From: Tupaia tana
Lineage: Eukaryota; Chordata; Mammalia; Scandentia; Tupaiidae
DNA: 64,000 nt
Direction of reading: 5' to 3'
NCBI GenBank assembly: GCA_026018925.1
Contig: JAKSZU010000029.1
Location: forward strand, 14,249,778-14,313,777
The notes below the pieces were generated by a model. That model saw nothing but the letters and a program-made list of their open reading frames with translations. It did not search any database and was not told where the DNA came from. Below are positions 11,611 through 23,583 of the stretch, one piece after another; within the stretch, counting starts at the first letter, position 1, and each line of letters opens with the position of its first letter. Made by a program: the position numbers and the translations under genes.

Positions 11611-12159
11611 AGAATAATAATAATAATTTAAGTAATAAAAAGAAAAAATACTGAAATAAAATAAAAAGTAAAATATCTCTTACTTCTACACTTCCCACCC
11701 CTGCCACACTAATCTCCCAAACACTGAACTTCACTTTAAGCTTCACCAGATTCCAGAGCTTCAATATTCCCTTTTACATAATGTGCTTCCTTCTGCTTGG
11801 AGTCTCTGTCACTGGTATATTTGGAATTATTATTCCCTCTCCTTCTCAAGAACATCTACTCTTTCAGAACAACCTCAATCATCTTTTTTTAATACATTTT
11901 ATTTTATACAATCACTGTACAACATTTAACTTGTGAAGTCAGCTTCTTTTTAAATTTTTTTAAAAATTCTTAAATGAAATGAACACTTCCTGCATGTACT
12001 TATTTAATATACTGCTTTCTTCATTTCATTTAATTCCATGTCATTTTTCCTAGCTAGGCTCACAATGGCTAGAGAGATATTGTAATGGTACACATATCTA
12101 TCCTACCTTCGCTCCAGAATCAGTTCTTTTAGAATAATGTATTTAGTTCAATTTATTAT
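11611..12159. other. A/T-rich sequence without a recognised gene
   Basis: Starts with a degenerate (AAT)n run. No conserved open frame. Lies in the predicted intron of the OR at 7290. Confidence 0.4.
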
Positions 12160-12306
12160 TTTTTAAATTTGATGTAGAGTACGTGCGCGCAACAGAATGA
12201 GACACACACACAGAGAGAGAGAGAGAGAATGAGAAAGCAAGACACAAGGTCCAGGACTCAATCACACTTGACCATATGAGAGCCCAGTGCCTCCTGTTAG
12301 CTCTGA
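12160..12306 (-). mobile_element. Short SINE, old
   Basis: Antisense remnant with an (AC)/(GA) tract and the reversed box B-like CCAGGACTCAATC. Confidence 0.45.
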
Positions 12307-12639
12307 AATAGGAGGTTTGAAACATTTTTACCATGAAGAAATAATCAGTATATGAAGGTCAGTTAAGTAACATACCTAGTTTAATCATTGTAGTTTATCA
12401 TAGTTTAATCATTGCACATTATGTGTGTGTATATATCATAGCATCACATTGTACCCCATCAATATATAAAGCAATTACTCATCTTTGAAAATGGAATTCA
12501 AAACTAAATTTAAAAAATCAACCATAATAGGCACAAGCTAATAAGAAAGAATAAATGAGAAATAAGATGAAATATAAATACAAGATAATTTGTTTCTACT
12601 ACTGATGAAGAGGAATTTTTCTAACTTAATAAAAATTAG

Positions 12640-13760
12640 AGAGGGGTGGATGTGTAAAAAATTAGGATTCACTATTATATGTGATAACACAAAAATCTAT
12701 TAACGTTTCACATTCACCCAATATATACCTGTAAGTAAAGTAACACAATGACATTCTGATCATTTGATTTAAAAACATCAATGCATTATTTAAAAGAAAA
12801 AAATCAAAAGAATGAAAAGCACTCAGATACCAGAACATAAAACCTGTGTAATTTGAAATAAAATAAAAAGTAAACAGATCCATAAACATATTCAACTTCA
12901 TCAGGAAGTAAATAGTTGTAAGTAAAAACTCTTTAACTTAACTATTTTGACCTTCGAATAAGTTTTTTATGTGAATGCCCAATGTGAAAGCAGAAATTGT
13001 GAAACAAAAGTCTCATGGAATACTGCTGTACGGTATGAATTACAAGCAATCCATTCATCAGGATCCTCCAAAAAATACAGAAATATGCATAAATCCGCTC
13101 ATTTCAAAAATTCCTTAAGAGACCCGAAAGTCATTGTACATCTCATCAAAACTCTTATTCTATTTTCCCTACTTTATGAACTGCACATTTCTGTGGACAT
13201 TTTCTAATTTGACTGAAATCATTTATTTCTCCCATTCCATCTTCACCCTCATCCAATTGGATGTCTATTCCCATCACTAAATTGTCTGCAATGATGCCTG
13301 CATTGCTAAGTCTGACAGACAAATGCCTTGTAAACGTATTTTAAAAATTACTGTGGAATAACTTGGTCAGACACATAGCCAAATGCATCAGTCTCGGTTC
13401 TTGCCAGGCTGGTTTGGCTCTTATGTGATGTCAGGTAGAGGTTCTTGGCATCCGTTGTCTCTGAACTTTCCTGCTGTTCCGATCAGACTCACCTGTGTGG
13501 GCTCTCAGAGATGACAGTCTTCTTGTGGAAGAGTGAATTTCTCCCTGGGTTGTTGATGATGGAGACTGAAGCTCTGTCCCCAGACAAAACACAATGAAAG
13601 AATTAAGCATGGTCCCCTAGCCAGACTAGAGATTCAGAAAGCATCAACTATGTCTTCTCCAGCCCAAGGCTGTCCTCCTTGAGGGACAATGACAGATGAA
13701 TTATGTACAGCTCCTTATAGCCACTCATTAGGTACATTTCCTCCTTATACCTACAACCTC
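12640..13760 (-). other. OR-unit upstream block (copy b)
   Basis: Duplicated block that serves the OR at 7290. It abuts the 3' end of the next receptor copy (13761). Contains the exon candidate at 13493. Confidence 0.6.
13493..13640 (-). other. Putative untranslated 5' exon of the OR at 7290
   Basis: The minus strand reads GAGCCCACACAG|GTGAGTCTG, a near-perfect splice donor with the intron starting at 13492. The predicted partner acceptor is near 8228. The exon's upstream limit is not determined. Confidence 0.6.
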
Positions 13761-14791
13761 TTAGTACCTGATTTCCCTCGTGGACACTGGTCTGGAAAGA
13801 AGAACATCTTCCTGATTTGCTGCTCTCGAGAGACCAAGATGAAAGTGTGATGACTTTATTTTTCTTCCACAAAATTTGCCTCCCAAAACTATTTTCAGAG
13901 CCCTCTTTATGTCTTTATTCCTTAGACTATAGATTAAATGGTTCAGCATGGGGGAGACCACAGTGTACATCGCTGAAGTTGCTGCATTTGAGGGTGAGCA
14001 GTGGGTAACACCAGCACTAAGGTCCACTCCTATACTCATATAATAAAATAAGGAGACAACTGAGAGGCGAGAGGCACAGGTGGCAAAAGCTTTGTACCAC
14101 CCTTGGTCTGATGAGATTGCACAAATGGAGAAAAGTATCTTAGAATAAAGGATCCCAGTGATGGGACCACCAGCCAGCAGTACAGATGCAAAATAGGTCA
14201 CCATGTCATTAAGAAAGGTGTCAGAGCAGGCAAGGCCGACCACTTGCTTAAGTTCACAGAGAAAGTGGGGAATTTCCAGATGTACAAAGAAGGACAACTG
14301 CAACACCAGTAAGCTTTGAAACAAGGAATACAGGACACTCATGATGCGGGATGCCAGAACCACCTTTCAACAAGGCAGGGATTCATGATGACTGTGTAGT
14401 GCAGGGTGTGAAAAATGGCCACATACTGGTCATAGGCCATCACTGTCAGGAGGAAGTCATCCAATACTAAGAAAACTGTGTCATAGAACTCCTGGGTGAT
14501 GCAGCCTGCATAGGTGATGACCTTGCTCTGTGTCTGGATGTTCACCAGCATCTTTGGGACAGTGGTGGAGGTAAAGCAGATGTCCACAAAGGACAGGTTG
14601 GAGAGGAAGAAGTACATGGGGGTGTGCAGGTGGGAATCTGAGATGGTGGCCAGGATGATGAGCAGGTTTCCACACATAGTGATCAGATACAAGGAGAGAA
14701 AAAGCACAAATATGAGGGGCTGCAATTCTAATTCCTCTGAAAGTCCCAGAGGAAGAAATTCTGAAATTTGTGTATCATTTCCTGGTTCCAT
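13761..14791 (-). pseudogene. Olfactory receptor pseudogene, OR family 7
   Basis: The start ATG (14789-14791) and [28 protein letters not shown] are normal. The frame is lost near 14372, where the [14 protein letters not shown] region has lost one base, and the downstream part stays open in another frame. Other defects: the DRY motif reads DQY ([15 protein letters not shown]), loop 3 lacks two codons (YSKILFS for YSYCKIVFS), PMLNHLIY replaces PMLNPFIY, and the stop after GGK is lost, so the frame runs about 37 codons into the upstream block of the neighbour. The acceptor upstream and the donor at 16743 both look usable. The gene was probably a working receptor that lost coding function after the unit formed. 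Confidence 0.9.
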
Positions 14792-15069
14792 GATGACTAC
14801 CTGAAAAGAGGAAAATGAGATGACTAATTTCACACGAACAGGAATTACAGGGCTGAAATGCCATAGTTAATATTTTGTGGTCACAATGTTATTTTCTATA
14901 TTTTTTTATGGATTTAATCCCCTTTAGGCTTTCATAGTGTCATCTCTTCCTGTACTTCTTATCCCACTTCTTTGTTCCCATAGATCAGGTATCTACCTGT
15001 TTTTATAACATATTTCTTGACAAATAATAGTAGTACATATTTATGGAGTAAAATATGATGTTTCAATAG
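14792..15069 (-). other. Acceptor and proximal intron of OR copy at 13761
   Basis: The acceptor TTTTCCTCTTTTCAG is intact. The rest is unit flank. Confidence 0.5.
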
Positions 15070-15320
15070 GGTTTGGTTTTGGTTTAGTTTTACTATTGGA
15101 CAGATGCATTCACCGAACAGAGAAACAGAGAGGGGGGGGGAATGTGAGAGATGACCCTCAACAGGAAATGGCCATGCCATAATACGCTCTTCACTCAAGA
15201 TCTTGGTAGTGCATGCATACATGCCTGGCATTTTTTTTTTCTATCTGCCAGGTCTGGACTTTTAACTGACAGTCAACCATGTGTGATCCAACAGCTTTAA
15301 CCACCACACCACCAGCTGAC
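15070..15320 (-). mobile_element. Old long SINE
   Basis: Unit-shared antisense copy with a G-run at 15134-15141. Confidence 0.7.
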
Positions 15321-15344
15321 CCAATAACTAAAACTTTATATCCA

Positions 15345-15535
15345 TTGAAAACAACTTGTTTCCTCTTTCACCAATCTTTGACAACCACCATTGGGTTGTC
15401 TTCTTCTATGGCATTGATTACTTCAGATACCTTAGTTAAGTGGCATCACTCAGTATTTTAGTTTACATTTTCCATGAATCAAAATAGATCTCTTCTCAAT
15501 TTTTTCTGTTGAGACCACTGTATTATGAGATCATA
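15345..15535 (-). mobile_element. Ancient L1 3' fragment (antisense)
   Basis: Unit-shared; ACAACCACCATTGGGTTGTC core. Confidence 0.55.
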
Positions 15536-15539
15536 ATTT

Positions 15540-15800
15540 GGGGGTCAAGCAGATATCATAGTCATTAAGAAGCTGGACTCCAATATGGCCAATCGTGGTC
15601 TGAGACCTAAAACTAGGTCTTAAACAAGCACACTGGACATGTGTGCATGTGTGCCCAAAATCCTAGGAAAAAATTGAAGGAGAAGAGATTTCAGCATGGA
15701 TAACACTTGGAGGGTGATTTCTCACTTTCTCTCTCTCTGTCTCTCTGTGTCTCCCTCTCAGGTGAACAAACATGCCCAATGGCAAAATGTGGCCAAAAAA
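15540..15800 (+). mobile_element. Long SINE, old
   Basis: Head GGGGTCAAGCAGATATCATAG, body GCCCAAAATCCTAGG, TC tract, CATGCCCAATGGCAAAA end. Confidence 0.7.
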
Positions 15801-15859
15801 AGGCATTTGTGTTTATTACAGACATAGATGAATTTTTCTTAATAAAAATTTGGAGTGCA

Positions 15860-17202
15860 TTTGTGTACACAATATGATGGACTATTAGATTTGATAACAC
15901 TAAATTATTAACTTTCCAAATTCACACACACACACACGTATGTGTGTGTGTGTGTGTGTGTATATATGAAATCACATAAAAATAATTCAAAAGTATCCTG
16001 AAAATTTTATTTTCAAATGATAATTCACTATTAAAAGAAAAATATCAAAAAAATAAATATACTCAGACCCCAGAACATAAAACAAAACGGTGGCTTGATT
16101 TGCAATAAAGTAAAAAGTTAACAGACTCACAAACCTATTTGATTTCACCAGCCAGAAAATAGTTGTCAGTAAAAACTCTTCAATATTCCCATTTTAACAT
16201 GAGAATTAAATTTTTATGTGAATACCCAATGTGAAAGAAGAAACTGTGAAATATATGTCTCATGAACTACAGTTGCAAGGTATGAATTGCAAGGAATTCA
16301 TTCCTCTGGATCCTTCAAAAAATACCAAAATATGCATAAATACACTCATTTCAAAAACTCAACAGACCCTAAAGTCATTGCACATCTCATCACAACTCTG
16401 ATTCTGCTTTTCTTACTTCATGAACGGCAAATTTCTGTGCACATGTTCTAAGTTGACTGAAATCATTTTATTTCTCCCATTCCTACTTCACCCTCATCCA
16501 ACTGGATGTCTGCTCTCATCACTAAATAGTCCACTTAGCCTGCAAGCTAAGTCTGACAGACACATGGCTTGTTAACATATTAAATATATTAATGATGACT
16601 AAATTGGTCAGACAAGTAACCAAACACATTAATATCTCAGCTCCTATTAAGTTGGTTTGGCTCTCTGGAGATCTCAGGTAGATGTTCTTGGCATCCATTC
16701 CGTATGAACAGTCCTGCAGAGCCTACCAGACTCTCAGACTCACCTGTATGGGCTCTCAGAGAGGACAGTCTTCTCGTGAAATGGTGAAGTTCTACCTGAA
16801 TGGTTGGTGATGGAGACTGAAGCTCTGTACTCAGACAAGACAAAATGAAAGAATTAAGCATGGAATCCTAGCCAGTCTGGAGAGTCCAACAAAAATCAAT
16901 CATGTCGTGTCCAGCCCAGGGCTATACTCCTTTAGGGACATTGACAGATGAAATATTTACAGCTCCCTATATCAGTTCATTAGGTACATTTCCTCCTTTA
17001 TAACAACAACCACTTAGTGACTGACTTCCCTTGTGGACACTGGTCTGGAAAGAAAAGAACATTTTTCTGTTGATTTGCTGTTCTTGAGAAACCAAGATGA
17101 AATTGTGATGAATCCAGTCTTTAGTATATGTTCTCTGGGAACTCTCCTGCCACCATAGGTCCTTAGAACATTACACCAACTGTTGAGTTACATTTTATTT
17201 GT
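15860..17202 (-). other. OR-unit upstream block (copy c)
   Basis: Upstream block of the 13761 pseudogene, with an (AC)n-(TG)n microsatellite at 15925-15962 and the exon candidate at 16744. Confidence 0.6.
16744..16890 (-). other. Putative untranslated 5' exon of the OR copy at 13761
   Basis: Minus strand GAGCCCATACAG|GTGAGTCTG, donor intact at 16743. The predicted intron to the acceptor near 14800 is ~1.9 kb. The coding exon is nevertheless broken. Confidence 0.55.
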
Positions 17203-17404
17203 CCCCATGTAACAGGTGGCATGGAGGTTAAGGAGCTGGATCCCCCTTGGCTAAACACATGGTTCAAGTCCCAAACCCATTGGCTTGAACATCACACTGG
17301 GCATGTATATGTGTGTATCCAAAATCCTGACAGAAGGCTAGTGGAGAAGGAATTGTAGCATGGCCATCCTGCTAGGGAGGGATTTCTCACATTCTTTTTC
17401 TCTG

Positions 17405-17460
<56 letters not shown>

Positions 17461-17530
17461 ACATCTTTATCTCTCTCTCACTCCCTGCAAGGCCACATGT
17501 CCTATCACAAAGAAAAACCTTAAAAATATT
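17203..17530 (+). mobile_element. Long SINE with expanded (TC)n
   Basis: CCATGTAACAGGTGGCATGGAGG head, AATCCTGACAGAAGG body, (TC)n at 17405-17460. Confidence 0.7.
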
Positions 17531-18165
17531 TTTTAAATTAAAAAAGGAATTGTCATTTAGTGTTTCATTTATGTAATCTTTGGTAATTACAAGAGATATA
17601 TGTGGACCTTCTTACTCACAGTGGACTGAAGTTAGAAACTTATATGTTTTATTTCATTTACTATTTACATGATACCACACCAGTAGGACACACTATTAGC
17701 AAACTTATTCTACATTGCAGTAACGGGACTCAGGAGAGTTAAATCATGAACTGAGTAAGGATGGAGCTTTGACTAAAACTTCATCAAGATGTTTCCAGGT
17801 TTCAGTTTGTAGGCACGGAACAAACAGAAAGGAAGTATCAGTCCAAAGAAAAAAACAGAAATATGTCAAAATTCCAAGTGTAAAGGAAATAGTTCATGGG
17901 GTTCCCTTTGTTTTTTAAGTTCGTGTTTTACTTTTATGTCATTTCCATTTAATCATTGTACATTTTTACAGCATACAATGTGGGTTCTCAACACACAAAT
18001 GCATTGCATGTCAAGCAAGTCGAAGAGATTAACTTTCCATTATTTTGGCTCTTTAATGTTCTTTTTTTAAGGTTTTTTCATTTCTACTTTTGGTTAAACT
18101 TCTTATTTGGGGAAAAATGATAGATTAACATGTATTGCTAATAAATAATGTAGAGAAATCCATGT
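17531..18165. other. Segment duplicated at 53220-53880
   Basis: No gene. Shared markers include TTACAAGAGATATATGT and CACACTATTAGCAAA. Part (about 17900-18060) looks like an old antisense L1 end. Confidence 0.5.
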
Positions 18166-18515
18166 GTTCTTTTTTTTTATTTTTTGTATATATTCAATCA
18201 CATTGTTTAGCTTACGAAGTGAACATTTCAATATGTGAACATTTCTCCCCAGTCCAGTTGAGCAAAATATCTTCAACCGATAACACCACACCTCCCCATC
18301 CCATCAACGCTCTGCCTCTGTATCCCTCCTCCAAATGTCCTTCCTTATGCCCCACACACACCACATCTGTCAATCACACCCATCTCTTGTGTTTGTACAA
18401 CCTTTAGTCAATCAGTTTCAGTCATAGAGTGCAGACATTCGGTATATATTAAGTGGGGACATACAATGTCTCTCCTTCATAGCCTGGCTTGCTTCACTCA
18501 GCAGCAACTCTTCAG
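18166..18515 (-). mobile_element. L1 3' end, antisense
   Basis: Reverse complement of the full L1's 3' UTR: T-rich start, AATATCTTCAACCGATAACAC, ATAGAGTGCAGAC, GGGGACATACAATGTCTCTC. Confidence 0.8.
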
Positions 18516-18710
18516 TTTCCCCAGTGGATCCATCCTAGAAAACCACAGTACAATATCACTCCAGGTTACTAATATGGATAAGTTAAAAATACAGAACAGT
18601 TCCATCAACACAAGGATGGCCAGCTCTGCCCTCTTGCAGCCATGTCCACCCTATTCAATCCTTCGCCTTTAGCAACCATTAACCTACTCACTGTTGGTAC
18701 AATATTAACA
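18516..18710 (-). mobile_element. Ancient L1 fragment (antisense), tentative
   Basis: ACAGAACAGTTCCATCA... followed by TTAGCAACCATTAA fits an old L1M 3' region. Confidence 0.4.
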
Positions 18711-18819
18711 TTTCAAAATGTTTCATAGTATATAAAAATATCTGCATAGACAAACAGTAGAGTAATTAATTCAGGGAGCTGATTTTCTGGGTGACACCAA
18801 TATACACACAGGATTATCA

Positions 18820-18995
18820 AGATGTAAATAAAAAATAGAGAGGTATTTTTTGTGAGACACAGATATGGTTTATTACCTGTTGATAATGACTTGTATAGTA
18901 TTCTCAACCAGCTGGACTTAGGTGTTTATCATGTGAGGTAACATCTCTTTACAATCTAAATGATGTGTAGTGATTGGATGTATAAAATAATAATA
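18820..18995 (+). mobile_element. L1 3' UTR fragment
   Basis: TTTTTTGTGAGACACAGA, ACCTGTTGATAATGA and TGATGTGTAGTGATTGGATG, then an (ATA)n tail. Confidence 0.6.
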
Positions 18996-19340
18996 ATAAT
19001 TTTTTTTTAAATCTTTGAATCAAAGTTTTAAATATACAGCCAAACTATAAAACTACTCACAGGAAAATCTTAGAAGATGTTGGAGTGGGCAAAGATTTAT
19101 TAAATAAGACCTCTTAAAGACAGGCTTAATCCCAAAAATGTACAAATGGAATTATATCAAGCTAAAAATCTTCTTCACAGCAAGAAAACAATAATTATAG
19201 TGAAAAGACAACTCTCAGAATGGGACAGACTATTTGAATGTTATTTCTCAGGCAAGGAATTTATAACCAAAAAATATAAGAAACTCAATCAGGTCACCAT
19301 ATTTAAAAAAAGAATAATCTAATTAAAAATAGGCAAACCA
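18996..19340 (+). mobile_element. L1 ORF2 fragment (5' piece of a split element)
   Basis: Diverged match to the full L1 at about 29310-29630 (GGCAAAGATTTATTAAATAAGAC, AATTATATCAAGCTAAAAA). The same element resumes at 20038 after three nested insertions. Confidence 0.65.
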
Positions 19341-19604
19341 GGGACCAGCAGTTAGCATAATGGCTATGTCGCTGGACTCCCACATAGTCGACCACGGTTT
19401 GTGTCCCGGACCCGGTGACTTAAAACTCACGCCGGGCATGTGTGCATGCATGCCCAAGATCCTGAGAGGAGAATGGAGGAGAAGGGATTGCGGCGTGGCC
19501 ATCCCCTCTGGTGGGTGACTTCTCGCTTTCTACCTCTCTGTCTCTCTCTGTCTGTCTAGCGAGCGCACGCACCCTATAGTAAAAACTTCTTTAAAAAAAA
19601 AAAA
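19341..19604 (+). mobile_element. Long tRNA-derived SINE with target duplication
   Basis: Full length. GGCAAACCAGG flanks both ends (about 19332 and 19607). Confidence 0.9.
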
Positions 19605-19616
19605 AGGCAAACCAGG

Positions 19617-19850
19617 TGAAGAAGGAGAGTCTGAGGAAAAACATTAAGGAGAAAAATAGAGAGGTAAGGCATTTATGAGACAAAGAAATGGGTTATTATC
19701 TGTTGAAGATAATACATATAGTAGCCTCAATTGGACTGGTGAGAAATGTGCACGTGTTGAAATATTCACTTTGTAAGCTAAGTGACAAATGTGAATAAAT
19801 GTATAAAAGAAATTGAAATTTAAAATATATTTAATGAAAAGAAAAAAAAT
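19617..19850 (+). mobile_element. L1 3' UTR fragment inserted in an older L1
   Basis: GAGAGGTAAGGCATTTATGAG to TGTGAATAAATGTATAAAAG. The flanking GGCAAACCAGG / GGCAAATCAGG suggests a target duplication. Confidence 0.6.
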
Positions 19851-19861
19851 GGGCAAATCAG

Positions 19862-20035
19862 GGTGAGCAGCTCAGGGGGTGGTAAAGCCACTGGAATCCC
19901 ACATGGCCCACAGGAGCTAGAGTCCCAGACCAGGCAGTTTGCTTTCTCGCTCTCCCTCTCTCTGTCTCTCTGTCTCTCTGTCTCTGGTTATATTGAAGAA
20001 TAACAATAAATAAAATTAAATAAATATTTTTAATG
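19862..20035 (+). mobile_element. Short SINE
   Basis: GTGAGCAGCTCAGGGGGTGG head, CT tract, TCTCTGGTTATATTGAAGAATAAC end. Confidence 0.6.
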
Positions 20036-20037
20036 GG

Positions 20038-20702
20038 AAAAGAACTGAATAGATAACTCTCCAAAGAAGACTCCAGAATGGTTAAAAGACATATGAAAAA
20101 AATGTTCCAAATCTCTTGTCATAAAGAAATTGCAAATTAAAACAATAATTGGATATCATTTAACCCGTTAGAATTTCTAGGATCAAGAAAATAAAGAACA
20201 TCAAGGGCTGGCAAGGCCATGATGAAAAGAGAACATTTTACACTATTGCTGGAAATGTATATTTGTACAAACTCTGTGTAAAACTATGTATTGATTCTTC
20301 AAAAAATACAAATAGAACTACCATGTAACCCAGCAATCCCATTCTTTGGTATTTACTCAAAGGACAGAAAAACACTCAGATGGAAAGACAATTATACATT
20401 CATGTTTATTGTTGCATTATTCACAATTGTTAAGACATGGAATCAACCATCAACCTAAGTGTCCAAAAACTGATGACTAGGTTGAAAAATAGTGGCACAA
20501 ATATACTATGGAATATTACTCAGCCATAAGAAGCCATGACATCCCAATTATTTGATTCAAAGTAGATGAATATAGAGGACTTAATATTAATCAAAGCAAG
20601 CTAAACTTTGAAAGAGACACACTGCATATCCCCACTCAGTGTGTCCTGAATGTCTGCACTCTATGGCAGAAAAGAAAAGATTCAAAAATATGATAGTAGA
20701 GG
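20038..20702 (+). mobile_element. L1 ORF2 C-terminus and 3' end (second piece)
   Basis: Continues the element of 18996: AACTGAATAGATAACTCTCC, CAGCAATCCCATTCTTTGG, GGAATATTACTCAGCCATAAG. Paralogous to 46081-46760, so the insertion predates the duplication that made the ORs at 22103 and 47476. Confidence 0.75.
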
Positions 20703-20951
20703 GAACCAGCAGTTAGCATAATGGCTATGTTGCTGGACTCCCACATAGTCGACCGCGGTTCGTGTCCTGGACCTGGTGGCTTAAAACTCACGCCGGGCGT
20801 GTGTATGTGCGTGCCCAAGATCCTGAGAGGAGAATGGAGGAGAAGGGATTGCGTCATGACCATCCCCCCGGGGGGTGATTTCTCACTTTCTGTCTCTATA
20901 TCTCTCTCTGTCTGTCTGGCAAGCGCACGCGCCCTATAGCGAAAACCTCTC

Positions 20952-20990
<39 letters not shown>
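20703..20990 (+). mobile_element. Long tRNA-derived SINE, target duplication
   Basis: Full length, with ATATGATAGTAGAG duplicated at about 20688 and 21024. Absent from the paralogous site near 46730, so it inserted after duplication. The A tail of about 37 bases runs into a (TA)n. Confidence 0.9.

Positions 20991-21026
<36 letters not shown>
20988..21026. repeat. (TA)n microsatellite at a SINE tail
   Basis: About 19 TA units directly after the A tail. Confidence 0.9.
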
Positions 21027-21028
<2 letters not shown>

Positions 21029-21629
21029 AGTAGAGAGGTTAAGTGTAGACAGCAGAGACTGTAAGTGAGGGCAGTGGGTGGATGAAAGTGAGTTGAAAGA
21101 GAAAAGAGAATGAGCGTTTAATAGACAAATATCTGGAAAGTTCTGTTTTTTAAAAATCTGTAATTTTTGCTTTAAAAATAAAATTATAAAGAAATCTTTT
21201 GGACAGTTATAAAATCCACTGGATGCCAAAGTCCTCGTTATCACCATGAGCAGTTGAGGTCCTCGTATACGATGGAATGATGGACCCAAATGTGAAAACC
21301 TGTGGTCTCAAATATATTTCTCCCATGAAGGATTAAAATGTTTTTGCTATCTAAGCACAGTTCTTCTTTTTTATTTCCCAGAAAGGAGTACAATTCAGTA
21401 CTGTAGCTTCAGTAAAACAAAATAAATAATATTGGCTATTATCTAAGACACTGCAGAATAGCTCCTATGAAGCCTACATTATACAATAAGATGACTGATA
21501 ATTTACAAATAATTTTGATGACAATGTGGAAATGACTTAGAGAAAGTGGTAAAAATGACAAAGGGAAAGCTTTTAGATATCAGAGAGAGCAGAAATCTTA
21601 ATTTAATGGCTTGCTAAAAGTATACATAG
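21027..21629 (-). other. 3' flank of the OR copy at 22103
   Basis: No gene. Paralogous to 46740-47330 downstream of the OR at 47476. Confidence 0.5.
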
Positions 21630-21863
21630 AGGGACCAGCAATGGGTGTAATGGCTGTGTCGTTGGACTCCCATGTAGTCGACCGTGGTTCAAGTCCCGGA
21701 ACCAGTGGCTTAAATTCACATTGGGCACATATGTGTGCATGCCCAAGATCCCAAGAGAAGAATGGAGGTGAAGGGGTTGCGGGGTGGCCATCCCCCCGGG
21801 GGTTGATTTCTTGCTTTCTTTCTCTCTGTCTCTGTCTTTGTGGTGAGCACACACACCTTATAG

Positions 21864-21916
<53 letters not shown>
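21630..21916 (+). mobile_element. Long tRNA-derived SINE with ~52-base A tail
   Basis: Full length. The uninterrupted A run at 21865-21916 is the longest in the window and marks a young or expanding tail. Confidence 0.9.
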
Positions 21917-21918
<2 letters not shown>

Positions 21919-22102
21919 ACTTCAAAAAAAAAGAAGAAGAAGAAGTATACAGAAAAACTGAAATCAGAAGAATGGAAACCCCCAGCACTCATAGGAGGAC
22001 TAAGTTCTACTCCCAAATCCGATCAAGAATCAAGAAATTAGCTCTGAGACATTGAGGTTTATAATCAGGACAGCTTATTTGATTCCAAAAAAATTGATCC
22101 TG

Positions 22103-23031
22103 TTATACCATTCTCCCAGATAATCTTTTCAGAGCCCTCTTTAAGTCTTTATTCCTCAGACTGTAGATGAAGGGGTTCAGCATGGGGGTGACCACAGTGT
22201 ACATCACCGAGGCTGCTGCACTTGAGGGGGAGCTGCGGGCAGCACCAGCACTAAGATACACTCCTAGACTCATACAATAAAATAAGGAGACAACGGAGAG
22301 GTGAGAGGCACAGGTGGAAAATGCTTTGTGCTTCCCCTGAGCTGATGAGATTGCACGAATGAAGGAAACTATCTTACAGTAAGAGTAAAGGATGCAGCGA
22401 GGGGACCACCACCCAGAAGCACAGCTGCAAAACAGGTCACCATGTCATTAAGAAAGGTGTCAGAGCAGGCAAGGTGGACCACCTGATTCAGTTCACAGAA
22501 AAAGTGGGGGATTTCCACATGTGTACAGAAGGACAGCTGCAATGCCATTAAACTTTGCAACAAAGAATACAGGACACACACGATCCAGGATGCCAGAACC
22601 AGCTTTCCACAGAGCCAGGGGTTCATGATGACCGTGTAGTGCAGGGGGTGACAGATGGCCACATACCGGTCATAGGCCATCACAGTCAGGAGAAAGTCAT
22701 CCAAAACTATAAAGAGTATGAAAAAGTTCATCTGGGTGATGCAGCCTGCATAGGTGATGACCTTGCTCTGTGTCTGGATGTTCACCAGCATCTTTGGGAG
22801 GGTTGTGGAGGTGAAGCAGATTTCAGCAAAGGACAGGTTGGAGAGGAAGAAGTACATGGGGGTGTGCAGGTGGGAGTCTGAGATGGTGGCCAGGATGATG
22901 AGCAGGTTTCCACACACAGTGATCAGGTACATGGAGAAGAAAAGCCCAAATATAACAGGCTGCAATTCTGGTTCTTCTGAAAGTCCCAGAAGAAGAAATT
23001 CTGAAATTTGTGTATCATTTCCTGGTTCCAT
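22103..23031 (-). pseudogene. Olfactory receptor pseudogene, OR family 7, single-base frameshift
   Basis: All receptor landmarks are present: ATG (23029-23031), NDT glycosylation site, [41 protein letters not shown], then KAFSTCASH and [14 protein letters not shown] in the second frame, ending RLSGRMV and a TAA stop at 22103. The 929-bp length is one base short of the 930-bp paralogues. The missing base is near 22394-22396, where paralogues read GATGCCAGCGAGG and this copy GATGCAGCGAGG, so translation changes from LAGILYSYC to an unrelated short tail. No other disabling change was seen. It could be a recent pseudogene, a segregating null allele or a base error in the assembly. Its first exon (34628) has lost its donor, and the L1/HAL1 complex sits in its intron, which supports real loss. 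Confidence 0.9.
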
Positions 23032-23349
23032 GGTGACTACCTGAGAAGAGGAAAATACGATGGCTAATTTCACATGAACAGGTATTACTCTCATAGTTGA
23101 AATGCCATAGTTCGTATTGTGTACTTACAAAGCTATTTTTTATATTTTTGTATGGATCGAATCTGCTTTAGGCTTTTGTAGTATCTTCTCTGCTTAGGAC
23201 TTCTTATCTCAATTCTTTACTCCCATAGATCATGTATTCTGCAGAATTTTTAACTTATTTATTTCCTGACAAAACATAATAATACATATTTATGGAGTAA
23301 AATGTAATGTTACAATAGAATTTTATTTGTTCTTTTTTTGTTTTATTTT
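23032..23349 (-). other. Acceptor and proximal intron of the 22103 copy
   Basis: The acceptor TTCCTCTTCTCAG is next to 23041. Unit flank follows. Confidence 0.5.
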
Positions 23350-23583
23350 TAGTTTTGCTATTGTGCATGTGCACTCACCAGACGCGAAGACAGAGAGAGA
23401 GGGAAAGTGAGAAATCACTCCACACAGGGAATGGCCATTCCACAATTCTCTCTTCTCTTAGGACGTTGGGAGTGCATGCACACATGCCTGGTATTTTTTT
23501 CAAGTTGCTAGTCTGGGACTTTAACTGGCAATCGACCATCTGCAATCTAGCCACCTTAACTACCACACCATCAGGTGGCCCAA
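23350..23583 (-). mobile_element. Old long SINE
   Basis: Unit-shared antisense copy ending in the reversed head CACACCATCAGGTGGCCC. Confidence 0.7.

Noticed and set aside
20636-21289. 217-residue minus-strand frame spanning 20636-21289
   Set aside because: It crosses a SINE, its A tail and a (TA)n run (poly-F and IYIYIY segments). No protein family.
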